DNA of 64,000 nucleotides. Origin: Anabaena sp. PCC 7108 (GTDB lineage Bacteria > Cyanobacteriota > Cyanobacteriia > Cyanobacteriales > Nostocaceae). Shown here piece after piece: positions 50,721-60,953 of this stretch. Under the pieces are notes generated by a model that made no database searches, had not been told where the DNA came from, and worked only from the letters and a program-made list of their open reading frames with translations. Every line of letters begins with the position of its first letter. Position 1 is the first letter of the stretch. The translations under genes were made by a program, and so were the position numbers. Where the stretch lies: the NCBI RefSeq assembly GCF_000332135.1, contig NZ_KB235896.1, positions 558,001-622,000 of the forward strand, in the 5' to 3' direction.

Positions 50721-51050
50721 TCACTTCCAGCGATAAATTAATTGCTGAGAACTTATCCGCCACAGAATTGCGGCTACATTAGTTAACAAACACGTAACTG
50801 CTAGACCCAATAAAATATAAGTTGGTAACATCACCACGCCAATGATAAACCAAGTGTAAACGTGCATAATCATTATGAAAGCAAATATACTGGCAAATCC
50901 TACAGCTTGCCATACTTGAACTGTTGGACGGTTGAGGACTGTGAGGATTATTGTTAATAATGTAGCGAGTATGTTCGCTGGAACCAGGAATGTACAAATG
51001 CCTGCACAGTTTGTTCGAGAGAATTCAGCTAAGGTATGGAAATCTAGCAT
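50721..51050 (-). CDS. Small membrane protein of unknown function (109 aa)
   Basis: Three hydrophobic segments at about 15-38, 46-70 and 72-96. A short soluble N-terminus (MLDFHTLAEFSRTNCAG) is followed by the first helix; the C-terminus is basic (QQLIYRWK). No family recognised. It lies alone between the RiPP-like gene and the fasciclin gene. The start ATG is the first of the frame. Confidence 0.6.
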   Translation of the reverse strand: MLDFHTLAEFSRTNCAGICTFLVPANILATLLTIILTVLNRPTVQVWQAVGFASIFAFIMIMHVYTWFIIGVVMLPTYILLGLAVTCLLTNVAAILWRISSQQLIYRWK

Positions 51051-51220
51051 TAATTTATCGTAGGTAAGATTAGCTTAGGATTAATTTTAACGTTTATTTA
51101 TTTAACTGAATTTACCTTAGCATAGAAGTGATTACGCACATCATTTTTTTACATTATTTAAAGAATCAACTAGAATAAATTTGAGAACAGATATGGTGGA
51201 CAATGCCCACCATGACTGAA

Positions 51221-51622
51221 TTAACCCATCAAAATTACCGTATCGATAACGTGAATTACGCCATTATCTGCGGCAATATCGGCTGCTAAAACTGTGGCAT
51301 TTTTCACCTCAAAACCATCTTCACAATTAATTTTAATCAAAGACCCTTCCACAGAAGTCACCGTACCCAATTTTGCTAAATCAGCTTTAGTCAGCTTTCC
51401 GGGAACCACATGATAGGTTAAAATCCGTGCTAACTGAGGAAGATTTTGTAATAAAGTTGTAATTGTGCCTGGGGGTAACTTAGCAAAAGCATCATCAGTC
51501 GGTGCAAACACAGTGAATGGACCAGGACTTTTTAATGTTTCCACTAAACCAGCAGCTTGGACAGCTGCCACCAAAGTTTTAAACGAATCATTACTAACTG
51601 CAATATCAACAATATCCGCCAT
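51221..51622 (-). CDS. Fasciclin-domain protein
   Basis: 133 residues forming one FAS1 domain: [24 protein letters not shown], then [17 protein letters not shown] (H1 motif), [12 protein letters not shown] (YH motif), and [20 protein letters not shown] (H2 motif). The domain takes part in adhesion. No signal peptide is seen, which is usual for this short cyanobacterial type. The start was set at ATG 51622 (MADIVDIAV), with GAGGTG upstream, rather than at the GTG 51631. Likely cytoplasmic or exported by an unknown route. Divergent from the ketopantoate reductase gene. Confidence 0.9.
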   Translation of the reverse strand: MADIVDIAVSNDSFKTLVAAVQAAGLVETLKSPGPFTVFAPTDDAFAKLPPGTITTLLQNLPQLARILTYHVVPGKLTKADLAKLGTVTSVEGSLIKINCEDGFEVKNATVLAADIAADNGVIHVIDTVILMG

Positions 51623-51742
51623 TGATGTCACCTCATATCTACCAAAGGTTCTAAAGAATAGTAAATCATGTTTAACTTTTATTAAAAAAAATCCTGGTAC
51701 AATATCTACTGATAATTTTCTTAAGATTTTTTTATAGATGAA

Positions 51743-52732
51743 ATGGGTAATCGTACATACGCAATTTTGGGAACTGGTGCATTAGGCGGGTTTTATGGCG
51801 CTAAACTGCAAAAAGCAGGTAATGAAGTCCACTTTTTGCTTAAAAGCGATTACTTAGAGGTGAGTCAACATGGTTTAGTTATAGAGTCTAAAGACGGTGA
51901 CTTTACCCTCCCCCAAGTTTTTGCCTACAGTGATGTCAAAAAAATGCCTAGCTGTGATGTCGTCATAGTAGCGCTAAAAACCACACAAAACCACTTGCTA
52001 CCGCACATATTACCACCAGTAATCAAGGATGATGGAGTGGTGTTGGTATTGCAGAATGGACTAGGTATAGAAGAAGAAATTGCTGAACTGGTGGGAAATG
52101 TAAGAGTTATTGGTGGGTTATGTTTTCTGTGTTCCAACAAAGTTGCCCCAGGACATATTCGCCATTTAGACTATGGACAAATTACCTTGGGTGAATATCA
52201 ATCCAACTATCAGCCCACAGGAATTACCGAAAAAATGCAGCAAATTGCTGAAGATTTTCAAAATGCGGGGATATCAATCGAACTAGCAGCAGATTTACTA
52301 TTAGGACGTTGGAAAAAACTAGTTTGGAATATTCCCTACAACGGATTATCTGTAATTCTCAACGCCAGAACCGATGAATTAATGGCAGATATTCACACTC
52401 GTCAGTTAGTTGAACAGTTGATGTATGAAGTGGCATTAGGGGCGAAAAGTACAGGACGTTTAATTCCTGAAAGCTTCATTCAAACAATGCTTGATTACAC
52501 TATTAAAATGAACCCCTACCGCACCAGTATGAAAATTGATTTTGATGAACATCGTCCTTTAGAAGTAGAAGCAATTTTTGGCAACCCATTAAGAAAAGCC
52601 GAAACGGCTGGTGTAAATTTACCGCAAATTCGCAGTTTATATCAACAACTGAAGTTTTTGGATACGAGAATAATTCGTAATATTTCCTATGGCTACGCCA
52701 CGCAAGCTATCGGAAACGCTACGCGAACGTAA
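51743..52732 (+). CDS. panE: Ketopantoate reductase (2-dehydropantoate 2-reductase family)
   Basis: Reduces 2-dehydropantoate to pantoate with NADPH, a step of coenzyme A synthesis. The dinucleotide motif [11 protein letters not shown] (10-20), ALKTTQN (about 78-84), LQNGLG (about 104-109) and the catalytic Lys region [16 protein letters not shown] (about 192-207) are present. 329 residues. The last 15 or so ([16 protein letters not shown]) are encoded by a GGCTACGCCACGCAAGCTAT-type spacer repeat and are probably not part of the ancestral protein. Several paralogues exist in many cyanobacteria, so activity on ketopantoate itself is likely but not certain. Confidence 0.85.
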   Translation: MGNRTYAILGTGALGGFYGAKLQKAGNEVHFLLKSDYLEVSQHGLVIESKDGDFTLPQVFAYSDVKKMPSCDVVIVALKTTQNHLLPHILPPVIKDDGVVLVLQNGLGIEEEIAELVGNVRVIGGLCFLCSNKVAPGHIRHLDYGQITLGEYQSNYQPTGITEKMQQIAEDFQNAGISIELAADLLLGRWKKLVWNIPYNGLSVILNARTDELMADIHTRQLVEQLMYEVALGAKSTGRLIPESFIQTMLDYTIKMNPYRTSMKIDFDEHRPLEVEAIFGNPLRKAETAGVNLPQIRSLYQQLKFLDTRIIRNISYGYATQAIGNATRT

Positions 52733-52912
52733 TTCGTAATTCGTAATCAGAAGAGTTCTCTGTCATATCAATTCACATAATTAAAGCTACAAATGAATCT
52801 CCCCTTCTCCGCGTCCCCGCGTCCCCTTCTCCGCGTCCCCGCGTCTCCCCTTCTCCGCGTCCCCGCGTCCCCTTCCCCTTCTCCGCGTCCCCTTCCCCGC
52901 GCCTCTGCGTGA
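52690..52912. repeat. Repeat zone after panE
   Basis: Starts inside the last codons of panE with GGCTACGCCACGCAAGCTAT and CGTAATTCGTAATTCG units, then (52795-52910) CCGCGTCCCCGCGTCCCC and CCCTTCTCCGCGT tandem units. A shorter piece of the same kind lies at 59113-59220. The rest of the spacer to 53061 shows no gene. Confidence 0.8.
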
Positions 52913-53061
52913 GAAAAAAATATAGTTCATTCACATCAAAATTCCTGCAAATCCTGGATTTTTTCCGGTAAATGAGTGCTGGTTGTTGCAGAAAGAATGG
53001 AAATTTGCATTTTTTGTGTTATAACCCTCACAGAAAATGAACTAAGGCAGACTTCTACTCT

Positions 53062-55620
53062 ATGGAACCAGACAAGCTGGCCCGGTTTAAAGAGTACGGT
53101 GAATTTATCCTCAGGAAAATTGACTCAGTACCCCAACGTCCTTCCCAACAAGAAGATTGGGTTCCTACTAGCCTCGATGATTGTTTAATGCGCCTGCGGG
53201 AGGCTGCACAGAAAACTCTAGAACTGGCTACCTCACCCGTCAAAATCGGCGTTATGGGTGAATTCAGTAGCGGTAAGAGTTTGCTGCTGGGTAGTCTGAT
53301 TGGTTATGCTGATGCTTTACCGGTCAGCGAAAATCCCACGACTGGGAACGTTACGGCTATTCATATTAAACCTCAGGATGGCTTTGTTACCACCAAAATA
53401 GATAATTACACGGTGGAGTATTTATCTCATGAAGGGGTGAATGAGTGTTTACACTTTATGTTGGGGGAAGCAAACCGCCGGGCGATTGCTGCTGGACTCC
53501 CACCATTACAAGTCTCCAAAATCAAAACTGGTAAAGATATTTCTAAATGGTGTGAAGAAGCATGGAAAAGCTCAAGTAATTTAGAATTACGCTATTTGCT
53601 GCGAGAATTAGTGTTATTTCTGCGGGCTTATCAAGCTTATGGTGAGGCTTTGTGTGGTAGTCATTATCACATTGATAGTACAACAGCCCATGAGGGATTA
53701 CAACTGACGGAAATGCCAATGGCTATCCAAACTCTCAAATTTGATGATCTACCGCCAGCGCATATCCGTTTACCAAGTGCGCCCCAAAGACTACAAACGC
53801 AATTATTACAAAATAGCTTTCTCCTCATTCGCCGTGTTGATATTGATGTGAAAATATCACAGGAAATTTGGGATGTAAATGGTGCTGAAGAATTTGTGCT
53901 GTTAGATTTTCCCGGCTTGGGGGCGGCGAATTCCGGTGCAAGGGATACTTTCTTGTCGCTGCGGGAATTGGCGCAGGTACAGACAATTCTGGTGTTGCTC
54001 AATGGTAAATCACCGGGGAGCGATCGCGCTAATAAAATCTTCACGATGATGCAGCAGCAACGACCAGGACAAGATTTAAAAGATTTAATTCTTGTTGGTG
54101 TAGGACGTTTTGACCAATTACCCTTAGATAGTGAAGGTGGCGAAAGAATACTTGATTTTTTAATTGAAGATCATCCCAATTCTCAACCATTACAAACAGA
54201 TGTAGTTTTCCAAAAGCTGAAGGTTTTACAAACTATTATTGATGGGGCGGAAGCTTTTACTAGCCAAAAAGATCGCATCGTTTTATTATCTCCTTTGTTA
54301 GGATTAGCTGAACTAGCCAAACGTTCGACAACAGTTAAAGCTGGTTCGGAAGAGTTTATTGCTAACTTAGATTATCCTGATTATCTAGAACGGTCGAAGC
54401 GAATACAACAAAAATGGGGTAAATTAAGCGAACGGTTGTTAATAACTGAAACGCGGAATCATCTAGGTAGACAGTTAGGTTATTTTGCCCAAGATGGCGG
54501 TATTAGTAAACTGCGAGAATTGATTCAAAATCATGTGACTACACATGGGTTAAAGCAATTATATGAAGATACTCGCAGGGCGGCTGATATAGTGCGTCAG
54601 CAACAGGAACAACTCAAAGATATCATTGCAGAAATTCATGAACAAGGTATACCCACAGTTGATAATCCTGCTTTACTTGAATTGCGGTTGGGAATTGAAA
54701 GTTTAGATAAAGCTTATAGAAACTTTCAAAAAGATTTGGGTAAAGAACCACTTAAAGATCGGCGAGGAGTTATTGTTAGTGATGTCATTAAAGATGAATT
54801 AACTTATCGAATTCTGAATTGGAGTCAGTGGACACTGCTATTTAATAAATCCCAAAATGGGACAATTACTTTAGCAGAATCTAAAGGTGCAGCCGGAAAA
54901 TTATTTGATAGAGGAAATAGGATTAATAATTCTTTACCTACTAAAAGTGATGACCTTTATCCAGAGTTTGAAAAGACAGTTAAAGAACTAGAAGATTTTG
55001 CCCGCGAACGTATTCGTCAAGCGGTGATAGACTTGTTAGGTAAACTCGCCAGTCAAGTAGTTTTAGAACGGGAAAATTTGCAAGCCATTCTCAATCCAGA
55101 AATTGAACCAGTTATTGAAGAAAAATTTGGAGTAGAAGCAGCAGACCTATTTTATAAACTTCTCTTAGGATGTGATCCTCATCAATGGAAAGAAGCTATT
55201 ATCTTAGAGATAAACAGCCAAGATAAAGCTATTTCACCAGAAATGATGTTTCCTTTAGCACGGCAAAATGAGAAACATAATATTGGGCAAATTTTTGATT
55301 GGTCGCCTGAGAAAAACCAGAATTTAACTCGTTCTGCTAATCATCAAATGTTTGTTTTGCGTCTACGAGATGAAATTACAGCTAGTGCGAGTCTTCATCT
55401 TGTCCAATATGTCAGTGAAGTAAATCAGCAAGTCAATGCAGAATTACAAGGCATTTTAGATCAAATTATTCCCAGTTTACAAAATCTATCTAAAAAGGAA
55501 GAATTACTACGATATATTGCGGCGGGAGACGCACCCTCGGAGTTAGCAATTCCCACCTGGTTGCAGATTCTTTCGGGTATTGTAGAAATCAATGAAAGTG
55601 ATACTTATGAGTATCTTTAA
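53062..55620 (+). CDS. Dynamin-like large GTPase
   Basis: 852 residues. The G domain starts after a helical lead: P-loop GEFSSGKS (66-73), switch I Thr in NPTTGNVT (about 92-99), G3 DFPGLG (about 281-286), and a G4-like GRFDQL in place of the usual TKxD/NKxD. The long insert between G1 and G3 (about 190 residues) is unusual. The C-terminal half is helical (about 480-850), as in dynamin-type stalks, with no clear transmembrane segment. It is expected to bind and hydrolyse GTP and assemble, perhaps on membranes. It is followed 62 bases later by a giant Hsp70-like ATPase and then by an unknown gene on the same strand; the three probably work as one system. The layout recalls SrfC/SrfB. Confidence 0.85.
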   Translation: MEPDKLARFKEYGEFILRKIDSVPQRPSQQEDWVPTSLDDCLMRLREAAQKTLELATSPVKIGVMGEFSSGKSLLLGSLIGYADALPVSENPTTGNVTAIHIKPQDGFVTTKIDNYTVEYLSHEGVNECLHFMLGEANRRAIAAGLPPLQVSKIKTGKDISKWCEEAWKSSSNLELRYLLRELVLFLRAYQAYGEALCGSHYHIDSTTAHEGLQLTEMPMAIQTLKFDDLPPAHIRLPSAPQRLQTQLLQNSFLLIRRVDIDVKISQEIWDVNGAEEFVLLDFPGLGAANSGARDTFLSLRELAQVQTILVLLNGKSPGSDRANKIFTMMQQQRPGQDLKDLILVGVGRFDQLPLDSEGGERILDFLIEDHPNSQPLQTDVVFQKLKVLQTIIDGAEAFTSQKDRIVLLSPLLGLAELAKRSTTVKAGSEEFIANLDYPDYLERSKRIQQKWGKLSERLLITETRNHLGRQLGYFAQDGGISKLRELIQNHVTTHGLKQLYEDTRRAADIVRQQQEQLKDIIAEIHEQGIPTVDNPALLELRLGIESLDKAYRNFQKDLGKEPLKDRRGVIVSDVIKDELTYRILNWSQWTLLFNKSQNGTITLAESKGAAGKLFDRGNRINNSLPTKSDDLYPEFEKTVKELEDFARERIRQAVIDLLGKLASQVVLERENLQAILNPEIEPVIEEKFGVEAADLFYKLLLGCDPHQWKEAIILEINSQDKAISPEMMFPLARQNEKHNIGQIFDWSPEKNQNLTRSANHQMFVLRLRDEITASASLHLVQYVSEVNQQVNAELQGILDQIIPSLQNLSKKEELLRYIAAGDAPSELAIPTWLQILSGIVEINESDTYEYL

Positions 55621-55682
55621 TAAACAGGGGTGCAAAGGAGATTATTTGCCTAATGAACAATGACTAATAAGGAACCTACATA

Positions 55683-58600
55683 ATGCCTGTGGAAATTAGC
55701 CTTCCACCTCGTTATCAATTGCGTGTTAAAGAAAATAAAAGTTTGGATTTACCTGCTATTCAAATTGTGGCAGCTAATAGCAATATACCGCATATTTCTC
55801 GCATTATTTGCACTGTGAAAGGTACGCCAACGAAATTAGCAGCAGAAATTCAACAAAAATATAAACACTTTAACTCGGCTACACCCAAAAAAATCTCTAA
55901 CTTATGTCAACTAGGTCAATATCCTTATCAGTTAAAGGAACCAATAACAGAAGTAGTAAACTGTACTTTACAGGTAATTGTTGAGTATTTCGATTCTAAT
56001 GCTACAGGAAATCCAATTTTATCTAATCGTAAACATCTTAGTGTTTCCTGTAATCTTTGGTTTTCACCAGATTTTCAAACAATAGCAATGGATACGCACA
56101 TGAACCCTTTTGAATTAGATACTTATCTGAATAAATTAAGTCAGCAATTGAGTGAAAAATTGAACGAAAAATCACAAAAAAGATTTCCTGGTTGGTTGGC
56201 TTTAGATTTTGGGACTTCTAACTCTACAGTGACACTTTTCGATCCTATTGAAGTCCCAATTGCGGAAATTTTACCACGAGAACAAGAACTCAGATTACGT
56301 CAACGTTTAGCAGAGTGGTTAAATTCTCCTGTGACTTCTGCTTTACCTGACGTAAGTGTGGGTGAGTGGGAAAAATTTATTGCTAACATTAGTAAAAATT
56401 TAGAAATTGAACCAGAACAGTTAAGTGACGTTTTTGAAAGTGATAACAAAGCGCTATTTTTAGAAGCTATTCGCCAAATTGAATTATGTCTAGGAAACAG
56501 TGACAGATTTCGTCGTGCTGTCAGTAAAAAACTTTATCAAATATATCACGAAGTCTTCCGTGTCCCAACTTTAGAATCACAGAATTTAATTCCTATAGTT
56601 TTAGATATTGACAGACGAGATACAGAAATTCCCAGTGAAATGGAAGTATTGCAACTAGCACCATTAAAGTTGGGAATGGGTAGAGAAGCCAGAGATAATA
56701 GAAAAAAAGCGATTGCATACGGTGCGTCAAAGACAAACCCTCAAGGTACAACTACTTCTGTTAAAGAAATTATTAGCAGATTTCACCACTCTCCCAAACG
56801 CTATTTTGGTCAAAATCGTACTTTCCCAGTAATTATAGATGGGCAAGAAGAAAATATTCAAGTTAATCAACTAATTCAAGCAGCTTGGGCGCATTTAATT
56901 GAATTAACTGAAGATTATCGTCAACGGGCTAGACGGAGATTTTCTGAGGGAGATTTATTAACAGCAGTTGTTACATACCCAACAGTAGCACCCCCAGTAG
57001 TTCGCAAAGAAGTTAAACAACTGGTGGAACAATTAGGAATTGATGATGTGCAAACAGCCTATGATGAAGCTGTGTCTGTAGCTATATTCTTTTTATGGCG
57101 AGAATTTGGGGGAAATCTCAATATTGGGATTGAATCTTTTAAAACTCGCTGTCGCCAAATTGGGAATAAATGGTCACAAAATGTTTTAGTTTTGGATATT
57201 GGTGGTGGGACTACAGATTTAGCTTTAATTGAATTAACATTAGAAGACAAAACTCCATTTTTTGCTGATAATGAAGACCGGGGTTTAGGCGGACGTTACT
57301 ATAAACTGACTCCTAAATTATTAGGTTCTTCTGGGCATTTACAATTAGGTGGTGAATTAATTACTTTGCGGATTTTCCGCCTTTTAAAAATAGCACTGGC
57401 TGATTTTCTTTTAACGGCATTAACCAATGGAGATATCGAAAGCGATAAATTAGAAGACTTAATTAACTCCGAATTAAATGAACGCTTTTTAGAAGAAGGT
57501 AACTTTAAACCTGGTAGTTTATTAAAATGTGTAGATAAGGAAAATCCAGAAGGTGATGTTGCTTTTAAAGATGCTTTAGATACAGCCGAAAAAGTATTAC
57601 CTACCCGCTGGCAACAAGCAACTCAACGCCTACAAACATTTTACACACTTTGGGATCATGCTGAAGCTGCTAAACTCAAATTAGGACAAAAACCACTTAA
57701 CGATGGTTCTTTATTTGTTTTCACTCTTTCTGAACAACAAATTAGTGAACTACTTGCCCAAAGTGGAGTTAAGTTTCAAATTATTATCCCTGATGCTATT
57801 TCTCTGACTATCGATAGTCAGCAATTTGAACGCAGTGCAATTTCGCCAATTAAAGAAGCAATTGGAATTGCCAAAGGACTCATGGAAAGTCGCTTGAATT
57901 CTCGAGATAGTCAAAAAGTAGATTGGTTAATTCTCTCTGGTAAAACTTGCAATCTTGACTTGGTACAACATCAAATCTACCAAGAATTTAGTAAGTCTCC
58001 CTATTTTGTTTGGAACCCGGAACGCATTACTTTTGTTTTAGAATTTACTAAACTCGCTACTTCTGCTGGTGCTTGTTATGCTGAAAAGTTACGTCGATTA
58101 AGATTTGATCCTGAAGAATCAAAAAGTCTACTGCGTAAAGGTGCAAACCAGCTAGAAATAGATGTGAAAAATCTATTTTATTATTTACCTTGTAACTTCA
58201 AACGTAAAACCCAAAGTAATGAATTGTTAGGAATATTCAATGCTGGACAAGAACTCTATCAACTTGCAGTCTGGGAAAGTGTTGCTAAAGTTCGTACCTA
58301 TTGGCAAGGTATACAATTAACAAACATTATCTATCGTCAAGACTATGAAGATGGCGATTTACGTCTATGGGGCAGTTTTGATGGTAAAACTTTAATGGAG
58401 AAATTAGGCATGGAAGAAGCACAGTTTCTCAAACAAATTAAAGTCCAATTTGAAATTGACCAAACTCTACAATTTAGCGTTTTGCTATGTCAAGGAAATC
58501 CACATTATTTAATAGATGTTGTGGGTATTGATGTCAATTCAGCTATATCGGAGGATTTAGAATCATCCGACTTATTTATTGATGGTAAATTAAAGTGGAA

Positions 58601-59108
58601 TATCGCTGTTGAAGGTGCTTATCAGGACTTGAATGATGGTGATATTGCTATCAATGTTTTAGAGTCAGCAACAGTTGATCTACCTAATGCTTATCATTTA
58701 GTATTTGCGGTTGATAATAATGAAAATAAAAGACTAGAAACATTTCACTATTTACAAGATGGTGTGACAGAACCCGGAAAAGGTCTAATTAGTAATCCTT
58801 TACCACCTTTCCCTCAAAGTGGACAACACACTTTCTATGTTTATCAAACAGATAGTGAAACTAATACAAAAAAATGGATACGCATTGGTTCACTGAGTAA
58901 GCCAGATATTACTACAGATTACCCCTGTCAATATCATATTACTCTCGACCACAAGGGGATATTGCGAATGCACGCTGGTGAAGTTCCTTACTGGACATCA
59001 CATAATCAAGAATGTCTCCAACAAGAAGGATGTGTTTATCGTGCAGAATTAGAATTACAACCCAATGAAGTTGATAAAGAACGTGATCCTTTTTGCGGAA
59101 TACATTAA
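55683..59108 (+). CDS. Giant Hsp70/actin-fold ATPase
   Basis: 1141 residues, about twice the size of DnaK. The N-terminal 165 residues are beta-rich and unlike Hsp70. The actin-type ATPase fold begins with phosphate-1 motif LALDFGTSNSTVTLF (about 172-186); a large insert follows; then VVTYPTVAPPVVRKEV (about 430-445), phosphate-2 motif VLVLDIGGGTTDLALIEL (about 500-517) and the adenosine region DWLILSGKTCNLDLVQ (about 748-763). The C-terminal 300 residues look beta-rich and could bind clients. It resembles SrfB-type proteins in size and plan (recalled, not searched). It lies between a dynamin-like GTPase and an unknown gene. ATPase function is likely; no J-protein or exchange factor is adjacent. 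Confidence 0.85.
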   Translation: MPVEISLPPRYQLRVKENKSLDLPAIQIVAANSNIPHISRIICTVKGTPTKLAAEIQQKYKHFNSATPKKISNLCQLGQYPYQLKEPITEVVNCTLQVIVEYFDSNATGNPILSNRKHLSVSCNLWFSPDFQTIAMDTHMNPFELDTYLNKLSQQLSEKLNEKSQKRFPGWLALDFGTSNSTVTLFDPIEVPIAEILPREQELRLRQRLAEWLNSPVTSALPDVSVGEWEKFIANISKNLEIEPEQLSDVFESDNKALFLEAIRQIELCLGNSDRFRRAVSKKLYQIYHEVFRVPTLESQNLIPIVLDIDRRDTEIPSEMEVLQLAPLKLGMGREARDNRKKAIAYGASKTNPQGTTTSVKEIISRFHHSPKRYFGQNRTFPVIIDGQEENIQVNQLIQAAWAHLIELTEDYRQRARRRFSEGDLLTAVVTYPTVAPPVVRKEVKQLVEQLGIDDVQTAYDEAVSVAIFFLWREFGGNLNIGIESFKTRCRQIGNKWSQNVLVLDIGGGTTDLALIELTLEDKTPFFADNEDRGLGGRYYKLTPKLLGSSGHLQLGGELITLRIFRLLKIALADFLLTALTNGDIESDKLEDLINSELNERFLEEGNFKPGSLLKCVDKENPEGDVAFKDALDTAEKVLPTRWQQATQRLQTFYTLWDHAEAAKLKLGQKPLNDGSLFVFTLSEQQISELLAQSGVKFQIIIPDAISLTIDSQQFERSAISPIKEAIGIAKGLMESRLNSRDSQKVDWLILSGKTCNLDLVQHQIYQEFSKSPYFVWNPERITFVLEFTKLATSAGACYAEKLRRLRFDPEESKSLLRKGANQLEIDVKNLFYYLPCNFKRKTQSNELLGIFNAGQELYQLAVWESVAKVRTYWQGIQLTNIIYRQDYEDGDLRLWGSFDGKTLMEKLGMEEAQFLKQIKVQFEIDQTLQFSVLLCQGNPHYLIDVVGIDVNSAISEDLESSDLFIDGKLKWNIAVEGAYQDLNDGDIAINVLESATVDLPNAYHLVFAVDNNENKRLETFHYLQDGVTEPGKGLISNPLPPFPQSGQHTFYVYQTDSETNTKKWIRIGSLSKPDITTDYPCQYHITLDHKGILRMHAGEVPYWTSHNQECLQQEGCVYRAELELQPNEVDKERDPFCGIH

Positions 59109-59112
59109 AGTA

Positions 59113-59220
59113 ATTCGTAATTCGTAATAGTGCCTACGGCAGGCTATCGCCAACGTAATTCGTAATTTTCCTCGCGTCCCCGCGTCTTCCCCTCCCCGCG
59201 TCTCTCCTACTCCCTCCGTC
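59113..59220. repeat. Spacer repeat between the Hsp70-like gene and the third gene
   Basis: CGTAATTCGTAAT units around CCTACGGCAGGCTATCGCCAACG, then CCGCGTCCCCGCGTC and CCCCGCGTCTC units. Similar to the zone after panE. Confidence 0.75.
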
Positions 59221-59253
59221 TGCGTTGCCAATTCACTATTTCTCAGCCTCATT

Positions 59254-60342
59254 ATGCAGCATTTACGTCAATTAATAGAAATAGAAAACTCAGAATTAGC
59301 CCAAGTATTACGGTTTAGTTTATATGGACTAGAAGCGGCATTAAATCAGGCGCGGGAGGAATATCCACAAGATCCAGGAATTGAGTTGTGTGAGCAGTTT
59401 TTGCAAGAACTTTACCAGCTTTTACAACCAATATCAGTTCCACAGGTTGAGGTTAGTGGAGAATTCAAATTAATTCATTTACAAACAGCTTTCAATTCTG
59501 ACTCGGAACTAAATTCTTATCTGGGTAATTCCCCTTTACAAAGCCAAAATGATGCTGATTTATGGAATGAAATACAACGCTGTCTGCTGCGAGTTCCTGA
59601 AAATTTAGCTATAGCTTGGAGACGGTTAGCCGGGGAATTAGCACAAGAAGTTGGTGCAGTTGAAGATACTCAAAATCTTGATGAATTGCCTTTTATTCGG
59701 GATGAAATAATTTACCCCGGATTGAGTGGAACTATTCAAGCTAAAGGGTTATGTTTGTCTCAAAAAGCTCTTTTAAAAACAGATATCAATCGGAGTTATG
59801 CAACTAGTGAGTTACAGTTGTTAGCTGGATTTCTACTTTTATATAGAAAAGTTCTTGAGATAGAACCAAATTTACATCATGCTTTAAAGAGTGTGTTTAG
59901 TTTTGATGTTGTTTCTTTCTACACTAGTCCAGAACAGCGTCATCTCTATCTTGAAGCTTTAAGCGATCGCTGGCAACGGACAGAAAAAACTGATGAAAAT
60001 ACTGACCCTATCTTCAATCTACGTGCTTGGATTGACATGGATGAAGCTATTCATTCCTTAGTCTTTATTCCTCCAGCCGAGCGTTATTCCTGGTGGGGAA
60101 AGTTACAACAAGAATCACGACGTGTGCTGAAAAAAGTGGCTAATAAAGCCATAAAAGCAGGTCATGATATCCGCCTTAAACAATTGTCAGGACTGTATGC
60201 TGATAATTGTACTTTTTCTAAAGATGACATCCAATTAGACTGTGGAGGTACACCAGGAGAAGTTTTAGCTTGTCTGCGAGTGTATGCGCGAATTAATCAG
60301 GAAGAAAATCCGGGACGAGTGCTATTTCGGTCTTTACGGTAA
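59254..60342 (+). CDS. Unknown partner of the GTPase/Hsp70-like pair (362 aa)
   Basis: A soluble, mostly helical protein with no signal, no membrane segment and no recognised fold. The segments LAQVLRFSLYGLEAALNQAREEYPQDP at the start and SVFSFDVVSFYTSPEQRHLYLEALSDRWQR in the middle are suggestive of helical repeats. Conserved-looking aromatic and charged residues (WWGKLQQESRRVLKK, about 287-301) lie near the C-terminus. It follows the Hsp70-like gene by 145 bases, occupied by a tandem repeat, on the same strand. By position it is the third member of the system (compare the SrfA/B/C triad), but similarity to SrfA was not established. Confidence 0.7.
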   Translation: MQHLRQLIEIENSELAQVLRFSLYGLEAALNQAREEYPQDPGIELCEQFLQELYQLLQPISVPQVEVSGEFKLIHLQTAFNSDSELNSYLGNSPLQSQNDADLWNEIQRCLLRVPENLAIAWRRLAGELAQEVGAVEDTQNLDELPFIRDEIIYPGLSGTIQAKGLCLSQKALLKTDINRSYATSELQLLAGFLLLYRKVLEIEPNLHHALKSVFSFDVVSFYTSPEQRHLYLEALSDRWQRTEKTDENTDPIFNLRAWIDMDEAIHSLVFIPPAERYSWWGKLQQESRRVLKKVANKAIKAGHDIRLKQLSGLYADNCTFSKDDIQLDCGGTPGEVLACLRVYARINQEENPGRVLFRSLR

Positions 60343-60354
60343 AAAGGAAGATAG

Positions 60355-60550
60355 GTAGATGCGGGGAGGGGAAGACGCGGAGATGGTGGGACGCGGGGAC
60401 GCGGGGAGGGGGAGACGCGGGGAGGGGAAGACGCGGAGATGGTGGGACGCGGGGACGCGGGGAAAATTTAAGAATTACCCTGCACCCTGCCCCCTGCACC
60501 CTGCCCCCTGCACCCTGCCCCCTGCCCCCTGCACCCTGCACCCTGCCCCA
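60355..60550. repeat. Composite tandem-repeat cassette
   Basis: G-rich block of GACGCGGGGAGGGGAAGACG units (60358-60460), linker GGGGAAAATTTAAGAATTACC, then C-rich block of CCTGCACCCTGCCCC units (60478-60548). Third copy of the block order seen at 9622 and 37990. It touches the 3' end of the short secreted-peptide gene. Confidence 0.88.
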
Positions 60551-60554
60551 TACT

Positions 60555-60737
60555 TTACTGCATACGAGGAGGTATAGGTGTAGGTCTAGGTGAAGGTGTA
60601 GGTGAAGTTACAGGGGAGGAGGTTTGCTCGGCAAATAGAGTTTGTGGTTTATTTGTAGCTTGAGAACTGTGAGATATGACAGCCAAGGTAGCAGTCCCCA
60701 AAAATGCAACTAAAGTTAAACGTGCGAAGGATTTCAT
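60555..60737 (-). CDS. Short secreted Pro/Thr-rich protein
   Basis: 60 residues. A signal peptide at about 1-28 (basic MKSFAR, then hydrophobic core LTLVAFLGTATLAVIS) is followed by a Thr/Ser/Pro tail (SSPVTSPTPSPRPTPIPPRM), a cell-wall type linker. The stop lies next to a tandem-repeat block. It could be a small exported protein or a truncated remnant. ATG at 60737. Confidence 0.5.
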   Translation of the reverse strand: MKSFARLTLVAFLGTATLAVISHSSQATNKPQTLFAEQTSSPVTSPTPSPRPTPIPPRMQ

Positions 60738-60953
60738 ATTTTTATGCCTGTTAAGACTTGTGCTACTCTATATTGATACGTCCGTAAAACTTAGCTATCT
60801 TGCTATAGTTAGGCTTACTTATGTTTCTATAAGTAGAAAAATTCATTTATAAAAATGTCTAAAGTTAATGTTTTAGTGAGATGTAATTAATGTCAAGATA
60901 AAAATGCGGAGTTGATAGAAAATGCTAAAAAGCAGATGGAGAAACAAATATAG

